IMG/VR virus record: IMGVR_UViG_3300009597_000016
Coordinates: 1-52,473 of that record
DNA length: 52,473 bases
Source: a virus
Direction: 5' to 3' (one strand)
The notes beneath the pieces are model-generated. The model had not been told where the DNA came from. It searched no databases and worked only from the letters and a program-made list of their open reading frames with translations. Shown piece after piece: positions 8,241-17,879 of the stretch. The position numbers were made by a program, and so were the translations under genes. Within the stretch, counting starts at the first letter, position 1, and each line of letters begins with the position of its first letter.

Positions 8241-8980
8241 CGATCATATCTGCTTGGGGGGACACGATTGAACTCCTGCCGCACTGTATTGAGAATCATT
8301 TGTCTTTTGCTGATGGAGTAATCGTGGTGTGGAGTGAGATGAGTAACTACGGAGTACGGGATCCGAGGATGAAAGCCTTCACCCATCCGAAAGCGATATT
8401 TTTACAGTTAGAACCTACTCCCCGTCAGACACCAGCACGTAATGAACGCAGGAAGCGTAATGCCGGACTCGATGAAGCCAAGCGAAGAGGGTTCACCCAT
8501 TTTATCATTGCAGATGCGGATGAGTTTTACGATGCGCACCAGGTAGAGGTGGAAAAGCAGAAGTTCGACTCACCGCAGCTGCTTGGATTAGTCTGCGGAC
8601 TCAAAGTGTATATCCGTTATCCAACGCTGCGTACAGTGGACCACACGCTGGTCCCTTTCATTCATAAGTTAACACCTGAGATCATCTGTAAGGAGAACTA
8701 CGCTTATCCATTCTCCTCTGATAGAAGTGGTACACACATTGATCATACCAGACGGTTCAACATCAACAAGGGTGTGCAATGGTCTACCATTTTGATGCAC
8801 CACATGAGTTATGTACGCAAGGATATCAGTATGAAGATCAATAACTCCACAGCGAACTTGCGTGGATACAGAGCTGTCATTGAAGAGGAGCTAAAGAATG
8901 CCTGTCCTGGATATAAATCCAAGCTATACAACCGTGAGTTGGAAGAAGTCGAGAATATCTTTACATTACCAATATGGTGA
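8228..8980 (+). CDS. Glycosyltransferase (GT2-like, DADE motif)
   Basis: The N terminus LVTIISAWGDTIELLPHCIENHL is typical of the glycosyl transferase 2_4-like proteins that act on surface glycans. The metal-binding motif is FIIADADEFYD at about residues 93-103, preceded by a basic NERRKRNAGL helix. It is the last sugar-modifying enzyme of the cluster and overlaps both neighbours by a few bases. Donor and acceptor are unknown. Confidence 0.75.
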   Translation: MRLVTIISAWGDTIELLPHCIENHLSFADGVIVVWSEMSNYGVRDPRMKAFTHPKAIFLQLEPTPRQTPARNERRKRNAGLDEAKRRGFTHFIIADADEFYDAHQVEVEKQKFDSPQLLGLVCGLKVYIRYPTLRTVDHTLVPFIHKLTPEIICKENYAYPFSSDRSGTHIDHTRRFNINKGVQWSTILMHHMSYVRKDISMKINNSTANLRGYRAVIEEELKNACPGYKSKLYNRELEEVENIFTLPIW

Positions 8981-9297
8981 CGTTCTTTCAATCCATTGCC
9001 ACTGTGTGCCTGGGCATCTGGGGAATACACATCCTCTTTCAAGAAGGCCATTTACTTGAGCGCCCGGGCAACTGGATGCGTGATCGATCGCCTGAACCCT
9101 GGTGGACCAAGCCCTTGTTCGATTGTGCAGTCTGCATGAGTAGTGTGTGGGGGATCATCGGGTTCTTTGCAGTGGATTACTTCTTCAGTTTGCACATGCC
9201 GTACAGGCAGATAGTACCTTTTATATTCTGCTTGTGTGGACTCAATACCATCATTGCCAAGCTGACTACCAAGGAAAGGATAATCGTAGATGAATGA
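8974..9297 (+). CDS. Integral membrane protein (DUF1360-like)
   Basis: Two to three hydrophobic segments are visible: residues 4-23, about 49-72 and about 79-96. The FDCAVCMSSVWG motif resembles the C-x-x-C-x-x-x-WG signature of small phage and bacterial DUF1360 membrane proteins. It follows the glycosyltransferases and precedes the tail genes, and would lie in the host inner membrane. Role unknown. Confidence 0.6.
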   Translation: MVTFFQSIATVCLGIWGIHILFQEGHLLERPGNWMRDRSPEPWWTKPLFDCAVCMSSVWGIIGFFAVDYFFSLHMPYRQIVPFIFCLCGLNTIIAKLTTKERIIVDE

Positions 9298-9419
9298 GGC
9301 CGATACAGGAAATAGTGGTCTGGATAAAGACAGGTGAACTTAAGATCCTCGTCTACGGAGGTGTGACCATCGAGTACTATCAGTCCAAACCATTTATTGT
9401 AAGATTAACATTAAACTGA
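9294..9419 (+). CDS. Small 41-aa protein
   Basis: An ATG inside the previous stop (ATGA, 9294) opens a 41-codon frame whose TGA at 9417-9419 overlaps the next ATG at 9419. The translation (MRPIQEIVVWIKTGELKI...) is beta-strand-like and protein-like. Coupling on both sides and the absence of any other gene in this 120-bp gap make it likely real. Function is unknown. Confidence 0.65.
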   Translation: MRPIQEIVVWIKTGELKILVYGGVTIEYYQSKPFIVRLTLN

Positions 9420-9691
9420 TGAGCATTATAGAAAAACTTTCAGACCGCGGTGGCTTTATTTACGAAGTCATCATGGTTACCTTGAAGAACAATCCTCCAA
9501 TGAACAAAGCGAAGTTACAGTACGAACTACTGAAGTGCGGAGTGTACATAAAAGCACCGCTGTTAGAGGCGGCCATAAATACATTGATTGAAAAGAAGTT
9601 ACTACCACCACCGAATGAAAAGAAAGAAGCCAGTCCCCAAGCGGAAACCGGTAAAACCCCCACTCCCATCGTACAACTTGAGCCACGATGA
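9419..9691 (+). CDS. Hypothetical 90-aa tail-module protein
   Basis: The N-terminal 60 residues look like a winged-helix or helical domain (FIYEVIMVTLKNNPPMNKAK), and the C terminus is proline-rich and disordered. It overlaps the next gene by about 77 bases in the +1 frame. It lies just before the candidate tail-assembly chaperone and the tape measure gene. A DNA-binding role is only a guess from the fold impression. Confidence 0.6.
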   Translation: MSIIEKLSDRGGFIYEVIMVTLKNNPPMNKAKLQYELLKCGVYIKAPLLEAAINTLIEKKLLPPPNEKKEASPQAETGKTPTPIVQLEPR

Positions 9692-10253
9692 TGTCAAGCA
9701 CAAGATAGAAGTAGCGTTCGAAGCAGCAGGGAGAAAATACTATCGGTTCATTGACGATCATCAGATTCCGGTGGGGAGATACAAATATATCTATGCAGCG
9801 CTGAAAGAGGTGGATCTTCGGATGAACCTGGAGACATTGCAATCCTATATCAAGGAGATGAAGAATATCTTGGATGGTGGTATGAAGAAGAACCAAGTAT
9901 CAATGGGCGAATTGTGGAAGATTGTGCTAAACATGGAATCAAGGATATCGCTTGCTTTTGAACCGGCCAGTGTAGAGCGGTTAGCTGCGGTTATATTTTT
10001 TGATGAGACAGAAGATTTACGAAGTTATGATCGTAAGTATGGATTGGATAAGGTAAAGTTTTGGCAAGATAACAATGTCACCGATTTTTTTTTGACGATG
10101 CCTATCATAGAGTTGTTAGGACTGAAAGGTATTTCGCAAACATCTTTGGAGGAATATATTCTGGACGCGAATCTGCTGCTTCAGGATTTGAGCATAGATC
10201 CACAGACTCAGTCATCGGAGAATTTATCAGAGAATGGGAAGAGTCCTTCGTGA
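9615..10253 (+). CDS. Putative tail assembly chaperone, upstream part
   Basis: The preferred ATG at 9615 gives 212 aa with a basic proline-rich N terminus and a helical body (HKIEVAFEAAGRKYYRF onwards). Position between upstream genes and the tape measure gene, with a short second frame following, is the usual arrangement of tail tape-measure chaperones in siphoviruses. The frame contains a T9 run at 10085-10093, and the -1 frame is open from 10073 to 10396. A TTG at 9588 is a less likely start. The chaperone role is inferred from gene order. Confidence 0.6.
   Translation: MKRKKPVPKRKPVKPPLPSYNLSHDDVKHKIEVAFEAAGRKYYRFIDDHQIPVGRYKYIYAALKEVDLRMNLETLQSYIKEMKNILDGGMKKNQVSMGELWKIVLNMESRISLAFEPASVERLAAVIFFDETEDLRSYDRKYGLDKVKFWQDNNVTDFFLTMPIIELLGLKGISQTSLEEYILDANLLLQDLSIDPQTQSSENLSENGKSPS
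10085..10093 (+). promoter_or_regulatory. T9 run: candidate -1 ribosomal slippery site
   Basis: In the upstream chaperone frame the ribosome reads T TTT TTT TTG here, a heptamer that permits -1 slippage. The -1 frame has no stop from 10073 to 10394, so slippage here or anywhere later would append the small downstream domain. The codon texture of the zero frame still looks good past this site, so a later shift or independent initiation at the GTG at 10250 remains possible. Confidence 0.4.
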
Positions 10254-10396
10254 ACTTATCAGACGGAGATCCTATCATGGAGCGTGAACTTCGCTGGATG
10301 CCTGTTTATGACTTTAATTTTCGTATTTTAGCACTCAATAAGCATAGGGCCAAGCAGGAGAACTCTCTTGAGTTCGAACCCTTCGGCCTTAAGTGA
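10250..10396 (+). CDS. Small tail-assembly ORF (48 aa alone, or frameshift extension)
   Basis: A GTG overlapping the upstream stop (GTGA) opens 48 codons. The frame continues upstream without a stop to 10073, and residues before the GTG (GEFIREWEESFV) also look like protein, suggesting it is the C-terminal part of a -1 frameshift product. The core (MERELRWMPVYDFNFRIL) resembles short proteins encoded just before tape measure genes. Whether it is made separately or as a fusion cannot be settled from sequence. Confidence 0.55.
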   Translation: MNLSDGDPIMERELRWMPVYDFNFRILALNKHRAKQENSLEFEPFGLK

Positions 10397-10443
10397 TGTT
10401 CGCTCGGCGAAGAATTCCATAGTCGCATTCTATCTTTTTGAAG

Positions 10444-13050
10444 ATGGCTGATAAGACGCAGAACATCAACATCAACTATAAGTTCAATACGGCCGAGATC
10501 GATAAGGCCGCACAATCGCTGGCCAAGGTTAATCAGGCATCAAACAAGTTACAGCAGGACGCTGGTAAGGTGGGGCAAGCCGGAGCTAAAGGAGTTCAGG
10601 ATTGGAGTAAGAGTATTGCCGGATTAGAGTCAGAGATGCAACGGTTAAAGTTCAGGGCCAGAAATGCGGTTGATCCTGCTGAAGCAAAGAAGTACGGCGA
10701 TGCGTGGGCTGGCGTTAAGAAACAACTTGATGAGACTACAAAGTCAGCAGGGCTGTTTAATAAAGCAGCTGGTATGACTAACAATCAACTGGCTAGTATG
10801 ATCACCAGTTTTAAAGGGTTGTCAAAAATAGCGGGTGTCGGTTTGCTTGCTACTGCTACTAAGGAGGCGGTGGATTTCAGTCTGGAGATGGCCACGTTGC
10901 AAGGACAAGTAGAGGGTGTTGAGCGGGGATTTGAGAGGGCTTTTCCAGCTAGCAGCGCACTGATTCGTGATTTACAAGCAGCTACCCATGATACGATGAC
11001 CGATTTCGATTTAATGAAGCGGTCATTGCAAGCTACTAACCTCGGTGTGGGTGTTGAACATTTAGCCACACTATTTGAATTTGCCGCAGCCCGTGCTCAG
11101 CAGACCGGGGAATCTGTGGATTACCTTGTTGATTCTATCGTCCGTGGTATAGGTCGTAAGTCTCCGCTGGTACTTGATAATTTAGGTATATCTGTCACAG
11201 CGTTGAAGGATAAGTTTAACGGAGCCTCTATTGCTTCTGTATCTGTTGCTGAAGCTACTCGCGGTGTTGCTGAGATTGCTAAAGAGCAGTTGGAAAAAAT
11301 GGGAGGCTATGTTGATACAGCCGAGACAGCGGTGAAGCGATTGGGCAAGACCTGGGAAGAAGTTAAGATAGCTATAGCGAAAGGACCGATAGGAGACTTC
11401 GGTGCTGGGTTTGCGAATTTTTTTGCTGATGTGTTACAGGGGTGGGCCGATCTTGGTAAGAATAAGGACAAGCAGTTGGAGGATATACGCGCTGCACAGG
11501 AGATAGAATCCTTAGTTGCTGTGGAATTGAACTCTAAGATGATTAAAGATCAGGAAAAGCTAAACGCAGCATTTCAGAGCGAGTTAAAGAAACGTTTTGA
11601 TATGCGTAAGCAGAATCTTGTTCAGTTAGCCATACTTGAGGAGCAAGCAAACAAGATACAGTTGGAACGGTCTTCTGCACTTAAGTCGGGAGACAGCGAC
11701 AGCTTCTTCCAGCTCGGATTTGCGCTGGATGCAGTAGTTCAGAAATCTTTGCCGCTTATTTCCTCAAATCGAGAACTCTCCGAGAGTTTAAAACTGTTGA
11801 AGATAGCTTTTGACTCTGCGTTCCCTAAGCCTGGTGATAATAACCTGACTGCTATGCGGGAGGAGTTGAAAGGGTTGATAGATACCTTTAATGAATTGAA
11901 GTTACAAAAAGATGATCGAACTAAGTTCGTTGATCCTAAAGAAGCAAATGAGACAATAGATAAGATAAAAAAGTTATCCAAGGAAATAAAGTTCTTGGAG
12001 GATTTGCTCAAAGATCCTAAAACGTTGAAGGTAAAAGTTGAGTTCTCTAAAACGATAGAGGATTTTATAGAGGAGTGGAAAGGTGACATCCATAAGTTCT
12101 TTGGTGAGGGAGGGGACTTGAAAGATGTAGAATTGAATCCGTTCTCTGGGGTGGTGTTTGACAGGAAAGCTATTGAAGCGACAGAGATATTTGATCAGTC
12201 TACACTTGATGCTATGGATGCCGATGTTGCTGAGAAGGCAGAACATGTTGCTGATAGTTTCTGGACCAGATTCAAACTTGCGTTTAAGCGTAAGTCTGTT
12301 ACTGATAAAGACCTTGAGTTGCAGGATGCTATAGTGACTGCCGAGTTAACCGGAATTGATATTTTATCAGACCAGTTTCAATCCATAGCAAGTCAGGAGG
12401 CAGAGTTATTTGATGCCAGATTAAAACGTACTAAGCAGTTCTTCGAAGAGCAGCAACGGCTGGCCGGTAACAATGAGAAAGCGAAAGACTTGTTACGTAA
12501 TCTTGAAGACAGGAAAGTAAAAGAGTTAAGAACTCGTCAGTTTATAGCTGAACAAAAAGCGGCCAAGCAACGGGCGTTGATAGATGGTGCTGCTGCTATC
12601 GTAAAGACTTTTGCTACAGTAGGATGGCCAGCAGGAGCAGTACTTGCTATTGCTCAGGCAGCAGCCACAGCATCACAGATCGCTATCATCGATCGTCAGC
12701 AACCACGATTTGCAAAGGGTGTGATCGACTTGCAAGGCCCAGGTACAACAACTAGTGATTCCATACCAGCAAGGTTATCCAAGCACGAATCTGTAATGAC
12801 AGCCTGGGAGACAAAGAATGCAGGAGGTATATTGAAAGAGATCCGTGCCAAGAAACTTGATGACAGGGTACTTCGAAGTCTTCGTGAGTCAAGACATCCG
12901 GTTCAGGGTATGAGTGATCAGGGTATCATACGCGCTATAAAAGAAAACAAGTCACCGGATGTTATTGTGCAGAGCGGCATTGTGTATAAGGCAACCAAGC
13001 GGTCAGAAGATTACATTAAAAAGCAACGTGCTAAGTCAATACGGATATGA
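10444..13050 (+). CDS. Tail tape measure protein
   Basis: This 868-aa protein sets tail length. It is long and helical, with an early alanine- and glutamine-rich coiled-coil part, a TP901-like core (VDFSLEMATLQGQVEG to DYLVDSIVRGIGRKSPLVL) at about residues 140-240, long charged helices, and a C-terminal hydrophobic AAIVKTFATVGWPAGAVLAI stretch followed by the FAKGV...PGTTTSDSIPARLSK...ESVM tail characteristic of tape measures. I chose ATG 10444 over TTG 10438. About 870 residues predicts a tail near 130 nm by the usual 1.5 A per residue rule. It overlaps the next gene by 4 bases. Confidence 0.9.
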   Translation: MADKTQNININYKFNTAEIDKAAQSLAKVNQASNKLQQDAGKVGQAGAKGVQDWSKSIAGLESEMQRLKFRARNAVDPAEAKKYGDAWAGVKKQLDETTKSAGLFNKAAGMTNNQLASMITSFKGLSKIAGVGLLATATKEAVDFSLEMATLQGQVEGVERGFERAFPASSALIRDLQAATHDTMTDFDLMKRSLQATNLGVGVEHLATLFEFAAARAQQTGESVDYLVDSIVRGIGRKSPLVLDNLGISVTALKDKFNGASIASVSVAEATRGVAEIAKEQLEKMGGYVDTAETAVKRLGKTWEEVKIAIAKGPIGDFGAGFANFFADVLQGWADLGKNKDKQLEDIRAAQEIESLVAVELNSKMIKDQEKLNAAFQSELKKRFDMRKQNLVQLAILEEQANKIQLERSSALKSGDSDSFFQLGFALDAVVQKSLPLISSNRELSESLKLLKIAFDSAFPKPGDNNLTAMREELKGLIDTFNELKLQKDDRTKFVDPKEANETIDKIKKLSKEIKFLEDLLKDPKTLKVKVEFSKTIEDFIEEWKGDIHKFFGEGGDLKDVELNPFSGVVFDRKAIEATEIFDQSTLDAMDADVAEKAEHVADSFWTRFKLAFKRKSVTDKDLELQDAIVTAELTGIDILSDQFQSIASQEAELFDARLKRTKQFFEEQQRLAGNNEKAKDLLRNLEDRKVKELRTRQFIAEQKAAKQRALIDGAAAIVKTFATVGWPAGAVLAIAQAAATASQIAIIDRQQPRFAKGVIDLQGPGTTTSDSIPARLSKHESVMTAWETKNAGGILKEIRAKKLDDRVLRSLRESRHPVQGMSDQGIIRAIKENKSPDVIVQSGIVYKATKRSEDYIKKQRAKSIRI

Positions 13051-16000
13051 GATTCAGATTCACGTTAACGCATCGAGGATCTGAGAGCGCACCGTTCGCT
13101 GTACCAGCACTGAATACTTGGGATACCGAGACAGGGGCAGATGTTGAGTGGTCGCTTGGTCCTGCCCCGAATGTAACTGTGGTAGGGACTGGGCCATTTA
13201 CCACAGAGAGTTCAGAATATCTGTGGGTAAACTATGGCTTTGAGGCTGGTGTTATATACAGTATCACTCTCGCTTACACGGCAACCTATTTAAGCGGTTC
13301 ATCAAATCCAAGGTTAGCATACCTGAGAATTCTTGATAATTCATTTGCTACTGTATTCACTGAGTCAGATAGTACACCTATAAGTCCTGGAGGAACAGGT
13401 TCTCTTACAATATCTTTTACAGCCGACAGTTCCTGCGATAAAATAGCTTTCAAAGTACAGCAAGCGTCAGAAGTTACTTTCGTAGTCAATTCAGTGTCGG
13501 GTACAAGTGTGGATCCTAACGATGTAACGTTGACTCAGGAGATTAATGAGCCGGACGGATGGAAGGAATCTATACTCAAACTTGAAAGAGATAAAGACTA
13601 CAGATCGCTTGTTGAGTTTTTTGAAGGCTCGTTCATTTTCTACGGTGACAATGGAGTAGTCAACGGGGGCATAGAATTTATCAAGGCGCTTGAGTTGGTG
13701 TATGGGCCGGATGTATCTATTGAAATGCTGATAGAGCTTACTGAGGATGATTATACCTGGGATCAAGTGTTTCTCGGACAACTGGATTTGTCGCTTGCCG
13801 AAGAGTTGATGGATAACAAGTTTCGCATTCCAATCATTCGCGATAACTTCTGGGCCAAGTTTATGAATCGCAAGGATACTCCTGTCGATTTAAATGCGTC
13901 TACGGATCTTGATCTGGCGGCTATAACAGATCCGGTTGATTCGATTGAGTTAATTTTACCTAGCCAGATCGTTACATATTATACTGAAGCACATGCGAAT
14001 TATGGGTTAACGTACCCGCCATCTGTTGGCCCTGATCCTCAACCAGCACTCTTAATTAACTTTGATAATATACTTAATGATGACATACCGCTATTCACTA
14101 TAGCCAGAGCGCCAGCTACCAATGAAGTAGCTAAAATATTGGGCCTGTTTGAAGCTCCTTATAATGGTGAGTACATCATCGAAATAAAATTGCCTGTTGG
14201 CTTATGGGATGAAACATCATTTCCTGGGGAGTGGAGCGGACCAGGTCTGGTCAGGTTAAGATTAAACAAGACCAATAGCGAGGCTGTGGATATTTATGAT
14301 TATACAGACGGTGATGGGTTTGCATTGAGTGATGGCGCTGACAATATCGGGGTGTTTCATCTTACGCTTACTTATAGTCTGTTTAAGGGAGAACAATTAG
14401 CTATAAGATTACACCGATCCGATGTGGGAGATGCAGTTACTGTGTTTGGAGAGATACGATTGGTATGGCATACTGATGTTCAACTGGCCACTACACAGGC
14501 TATCACATTGTCAGGAGAGCAAACTATAGATGGTGTGATGACTTCCACCGACAGGGTGTTGGTTAAGAATCAGGGTAACTGGGAAGAGAATGGCATTTAT
14601 GTTACGGGGGCTGGGGCGTGGACCAGAGCTACGGATATGGATTCGGGAGATGAAGCGTACCTGGCCGCTGTGTATATTACTGCTGGAGATAACCAATCAG
14701 ATAGTTCGTGGTATCAAACGGAAGATATTGCAGATATTGGTATTGGTCCACAAATCTGGACGATAACCGATAATTCAGATGAGCATATTAACGCATTACC
14801 ACTGTCAATATTCGAAGATGATCGGTTTGGTAACTTTATTAAGATCACAGCAAAGACTAAGTTTCGTCAGACGCAACAGCCAGCTTCATTGATGCATGAT
14901 GCAGGAGCAGCAATATTAAAATCATACGGACTTGGAGAAACCAATCCGTTTTATTCGGAGGTGATGGGGTCTGAGTTTACGTTGGCCAGACAATACGAAC
15001 AGAATGGATGTATATGGAAACACGCTGTGCTGAGAGGTCTTCAGCTGCGTGGATATACTCTTGCTGAGAAACCGTTTTTCACCTCGTTTAACGAGTGGTG
15101 GAAAGGATGTAATCCGATATTTAATCTCGGTCTTACTTATGAGTTCAGGGAAGGATATACTGTAACTCCTATAGGCAGTGAAGTTGCTGCCCTTGCAGAT
15201 TGGGAAGACGCTCTCGGATCCAACCCTGGTGCATGGACGTATACTTCACCCAACGTTCCGCATACATCGGTTAACGGGGATGCCGGTGTTGAAGGATATA
15301 CCAAAGGGGCTGTGGCCACTGTTGCAGGTCAGACATATGCATTCTCCTATGTACTGCATATCGCTGATACCGGTGTTGAAGATCCTCTTATAGTAGTTAC
15401 TGTTGCTATACTTGATGCATTTGATAATGAAATCGTGACCATTGAATTAAATCATATAACGGCCGGATATAAATTTGAAACATTCACGCTGACTCCGCTC
15501 AGTGACGGTACAAGTGTTGCCATGAGACTGTTGAATAATACTGTCATGGAGACAAAGACGTTTGTCTTACGCTTGTTCACGGGTGCTGCCTGTGAGCAGT
15601 TTTTGTTGGACCCTGAATTCCTTACCGGTTCTCCCTGGACGCACGATGCGGCCGGAACGCCGTGGGTAATTACCGGAGGAGCCGCTACGTTGAGTTTGGC
15701 GTCAGGTGATTCTGAGCGTTTGATACAGTCTTTTGCTGGTGGAGGAATCGGGGATTACTTAATAGTCTATCAGCGGACAACTACGAATTTCGCTGTTAGC
15801 GTGGACTCCATGAACCTGGCTATAAGTTGTTATGACGAGGACGATAATCTTATCAGCGGATTAGGTGCATTCATTGTTGTAGATACTTCGATAGAGTCTA
15901 CCGCAGCGTTTACCAGTGTTGTACCTGTGGCCACCATAAAGATCATAGCTGAGGTCAATTCTGGCGCTGATATGGATATTAGTCTTGGGTTTGTAGAGTT

Positions 16001-17021
16001 GTATGGACCCACACTGATAACACCCATTGTTGTTCAGGATGAGAATGTGATCCGGGTGGAGGAGGTGGAACATTTTTATGATCCTGATTTTGTGCTGGAG
16101 ATATCGAACATTAGAAACATCACCAGATCATATGACAACGATAAAATATTTAACAAGATAAATATAGGTTATACGACTTGGAAGTCGGAAGACATTTCCG
16201 GTATTGACGATCCTCAGACTCAGCATATCTACTCAACACGTTTTGAGAAGATAGGCACTACCCTGACATTGTGGAGCGATTGGATCGCTGCATCGCTGGC
16301 CATAGAGACAACACGGCGTAAGACGATAGCGGAGTCAACCGATTTTAAGTTTGACGACAGTGTATTTATCGTGGCCATAAATACAGATGACGTATCCCCT
16401 GATGTCTATCGCCCGGAGTTGGATGAGAATTTTACTGATGTACAAAATCTTTTAGATCCTGAGACACGCTATAATCTCAGTCTTACTCCCACCAGGAATC
16501 TGCTGCGTTGGAGTAAATGGCTGAACGGATGTCTTCAGAACTACCTTAGTTCATACTACAAGTTTGTACGGGGAGAGGGTAACTTTGATATGATCTCCGA
16601 GATGATAGAGGAATCCCCTGATTGTCTTGATCAGGATTATGGCGGGGAACCACTGTCTGAAAAGCAGGATGTAGAAGTAACTGATGATATTATTCATCTT
16701 CCAAACTATTATGATATTGAGATCCCTTTGACTTGGCAGGATTACAAAACTATCCGCGAGAACAGGAAGAAGGCCATAGGTATCAGCATGACCGATGAGA
16801 ATCACGTAGCTCTTTTTATAGATGAGCTGGAATACAATATCATGCATGCCAGGGTCAAGATCACTGGCTGGACCAACGTGTTCCTGGAGCTTAGTGTGAT
16901 CGAAGATGACGTAGCCGATCAGCTTTGTATGATTCCTGAGGGGGAATGCGCGAATCCGATTACGGACGAGAATGATGTGGTGCTTACTGACGAAAATGGG
17001 GTATGTATAGAGTTTGCCTAA
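13047..17021 (+). CDS. Giant baseplate/tail appendage protein
   Basis: At 1324 aa this is the largest protein and directly follows the tape measure, where baseplate or tail-tip proteins lie. The N-terminal 150 residues form a beta-sandwich-like module, then a conserved core (VTLTQEINEPDGW...LERDKDYRSL, about 160-300). Residues about 478-580 carry a module (ATTQAITLSGEQTIDG, DRVLVKNQ, NGIYV, WTRATDMD) widespread in phage fibres. Two further carbohydrate-binding-like beta domains lie about 690-990. The C-terminal 330 residues return to a basal domain. It probably forms the tail tip and contacts host glycans; no enzyme motif was found. Confidence 0.75.
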   Translation: MRFRFTLTHRGSESAPFAVPALNTWDTETGADVEWSLGPAPNVTVVGTGPFTTESSEYLWVNYGFEAGVIYSITLAYTATYLSGSSNPRLAYLRILDNSFATVFTESDSTPISPGGTGSLTISFTADSSCDKIAFKVQQASEVTFVVNSVSGTSVDPNDVTLTQEINEPDGWKESILKLERDKDYRSLVEFFEGSFIFYGDNGVVNGGIEFIKALELVYGPDVSIEMLIELTEDDYTWDQVFLGQLDLSLAEELMDNKFRIPIIRDNFWAKFMNRKDTPVDLNASTDLDLAAITDPVDSIELILPSQIVTYYTEAHANYGLTYPPSVGPDPQPALLINFDNILNDDIPLFTIARAPATNEVAKILGLFEAPYNGEYIIEIKLPVGLWDETSFPGEWSGPGLVRLRLNKTNSEAVDIYDYTDGDGFALSDGADNIGVFHLTLTYSLFKGEQLAIRLHRSDVGDAVTVFGEIRLVWHTDVQLATTQAITLSGEQTIDGVMTSTDRVLVKNQGNWEENGIYVTGAGAWTRATDMDSGDEAYLAAVYITAGDNQSDSSWYQTEDIADIGIGPQIWTITDNSDEHINALPLSIFEDDRFGNFIKITAKTKFRQTQQPASLMHDAGAAILKSYGLGETNPFYSEVMGSEFTLARQYEQNGCIWKHAVLRGLQLRGYTLAEKPFFTSFNEWWKGCNPIFNLGLTYEFREGYTVTPIGSEVAALADWEDALGSNPGAWTYTSPNVPHTSVNGDAGVEGYTKGAVATVAGQTYAFSYVLHIADTGVEDPLIVVTVAILDAFDNEIVTIELNHITAGYKFETFTLTPLSDGTSVAMRLLNNTVMETKTFVLRLFTGAACEQFLLDPEFLTGSPWTHDAAGTPWVITGGAATLSLASGDSERLIQSFAGGGIGDYLIVYQRTTTNFAVSVDSMNLAISCYDEDDNLISGLGAFIVVDTSIESTAAFTSVVPVATIKIIAEVNSGADMDISLGFVELYGPTLITPIVVQDENVIRVEEVEHFYDPDFVLEISNIRNITRSYDNDKIFNKINIGYTTWKSEDISGIDDPQTQHIYSTRFEKIGTTLTLWSDWIAASLAIETTRRKTIAESTDFKFDDSVFIVAINTDDVSPDVYRPELDENFTDVQNLLDPETRYNLSLTPTRNLLRWSKWLNGCLQNYLSSYYKFVRGEGNFDMISEMIEESPDCLDQDYGGEPLSEKQDVEVTDDIIHLPNYYDIEIPLTWQDYKTIRENRKKAIGISMTDENHVALFIDELEYNIMHARVKITGWTNVFLELSVIEDDVADQLCMIPEGECANPITDENDVVLTDENGVCIEFA

Positions 17022-17075
17022 AAATGAATATATTTACAACGCTGTTCCGCAAAGGAAGATATCAAATTTATTGTC

Positions 17076-17861
17076 ATGGTACTTTCTGACGCGCAACCTA
17101 TTCAATTCTGGCCTGTAGACTGTGACACGTTTAACGAGCATGTCTCTGACGGTGTACATCATGTATGCTTCTGTCAGCCCGTCAACTGTGATGATACGAT
17201 AGTCATTCAAGGATATGTGGTAGGGGAAGGATCTCCTCCTGTAGCTGATGATTATACGCTTACGATCGTAGCAGAGAATGGAGGAACACTCGCTGAGATT
17301 CCCTTTGATGTGCAGGAGGTAGGTGACAAGTTTGTATACAGTGTGACGTTGAATCTGGAGACAATGAGTCCTGACCTATGCAGTACCAGGGTCCAGTTTC
17401 AAATAAATAATGCCTCCACTGTTACCTCTGTAGCCAAGTCTGACTGCATAGACATCGCCGATCACGACAATACAATACTCATCACCTATTCTAACCATAG
17501 AAACTTCGCCGGATTAGTTTATCAGAATGCCTCTCCAGAGTTTGAATTCTACCTTCGTGTTCCCGCTATATTTTATCATCAGCGATTCCCCGAAGAGGAT
17601 GAAGTCATTGAACTATCATCATCATTAGTTGCACTTACCGGAGAGTTGAAGCGCACCAGACTAATGGATACAGACTACATGCCGTATTACATGCATGAGA
17701 AAATTAAGCTTGTACTAAAGCATCAGTTCGTGTCCATCTACAACAAGGAGTGGGTGAAGGAGGCTGCTTACGAATTATCAGATACCGATAGAAGGTGGCC
17801 AGTCACCAAAGCAAAGTGCTGGATAACAGAGAAAGAATTTGTTCATAGAAATGTTTTATAA
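17076..17861 (+). CDS. Tail/baseplate-associated structural protein
   Basis: This is a 261-aa beta-rich protein with cysteines grouped in the first half (VCFCQPVNCDD, CSTRVQ, SDCIDIAD) and a conserved-looking second half (HRNFAGLVYQN, FYLRVPAIFYHQRFPEEDE). It follows the giant tail protein and precedes a candidate tail-tube gene, so a baseplate-upper or adaptor role is plausible. I recognise no named family. A 21-codon frame upstream (17024-17089) is not convincing. Confidence 0.65.
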   Translation: MVLSDAQPIQFWPVDCDTFNEHVSDGVHHVCFCQPVNCDDTIVIQGYVVGEGSPPVADDYTLTIVAENGGTLAEIPFDVQEVGDKFVYSVTLNLETMSPDLCSTRVQFQINNASTVTSVAKSDCIDIADHDNTILITYSNHRNFAGLVYQNASPEFEFYLRVPAIFYHQRFPEEDEVIELSSSLVALTGELKRTRLMDTDYMPYYMHEKIKLVLKHQFVSIYNKEWVKEAAYELSDTDRRWPVTKAKCWITEKEFVHRNVL

Positions 17862-17879
17862 CCTTAAACTTTAAAAAAG

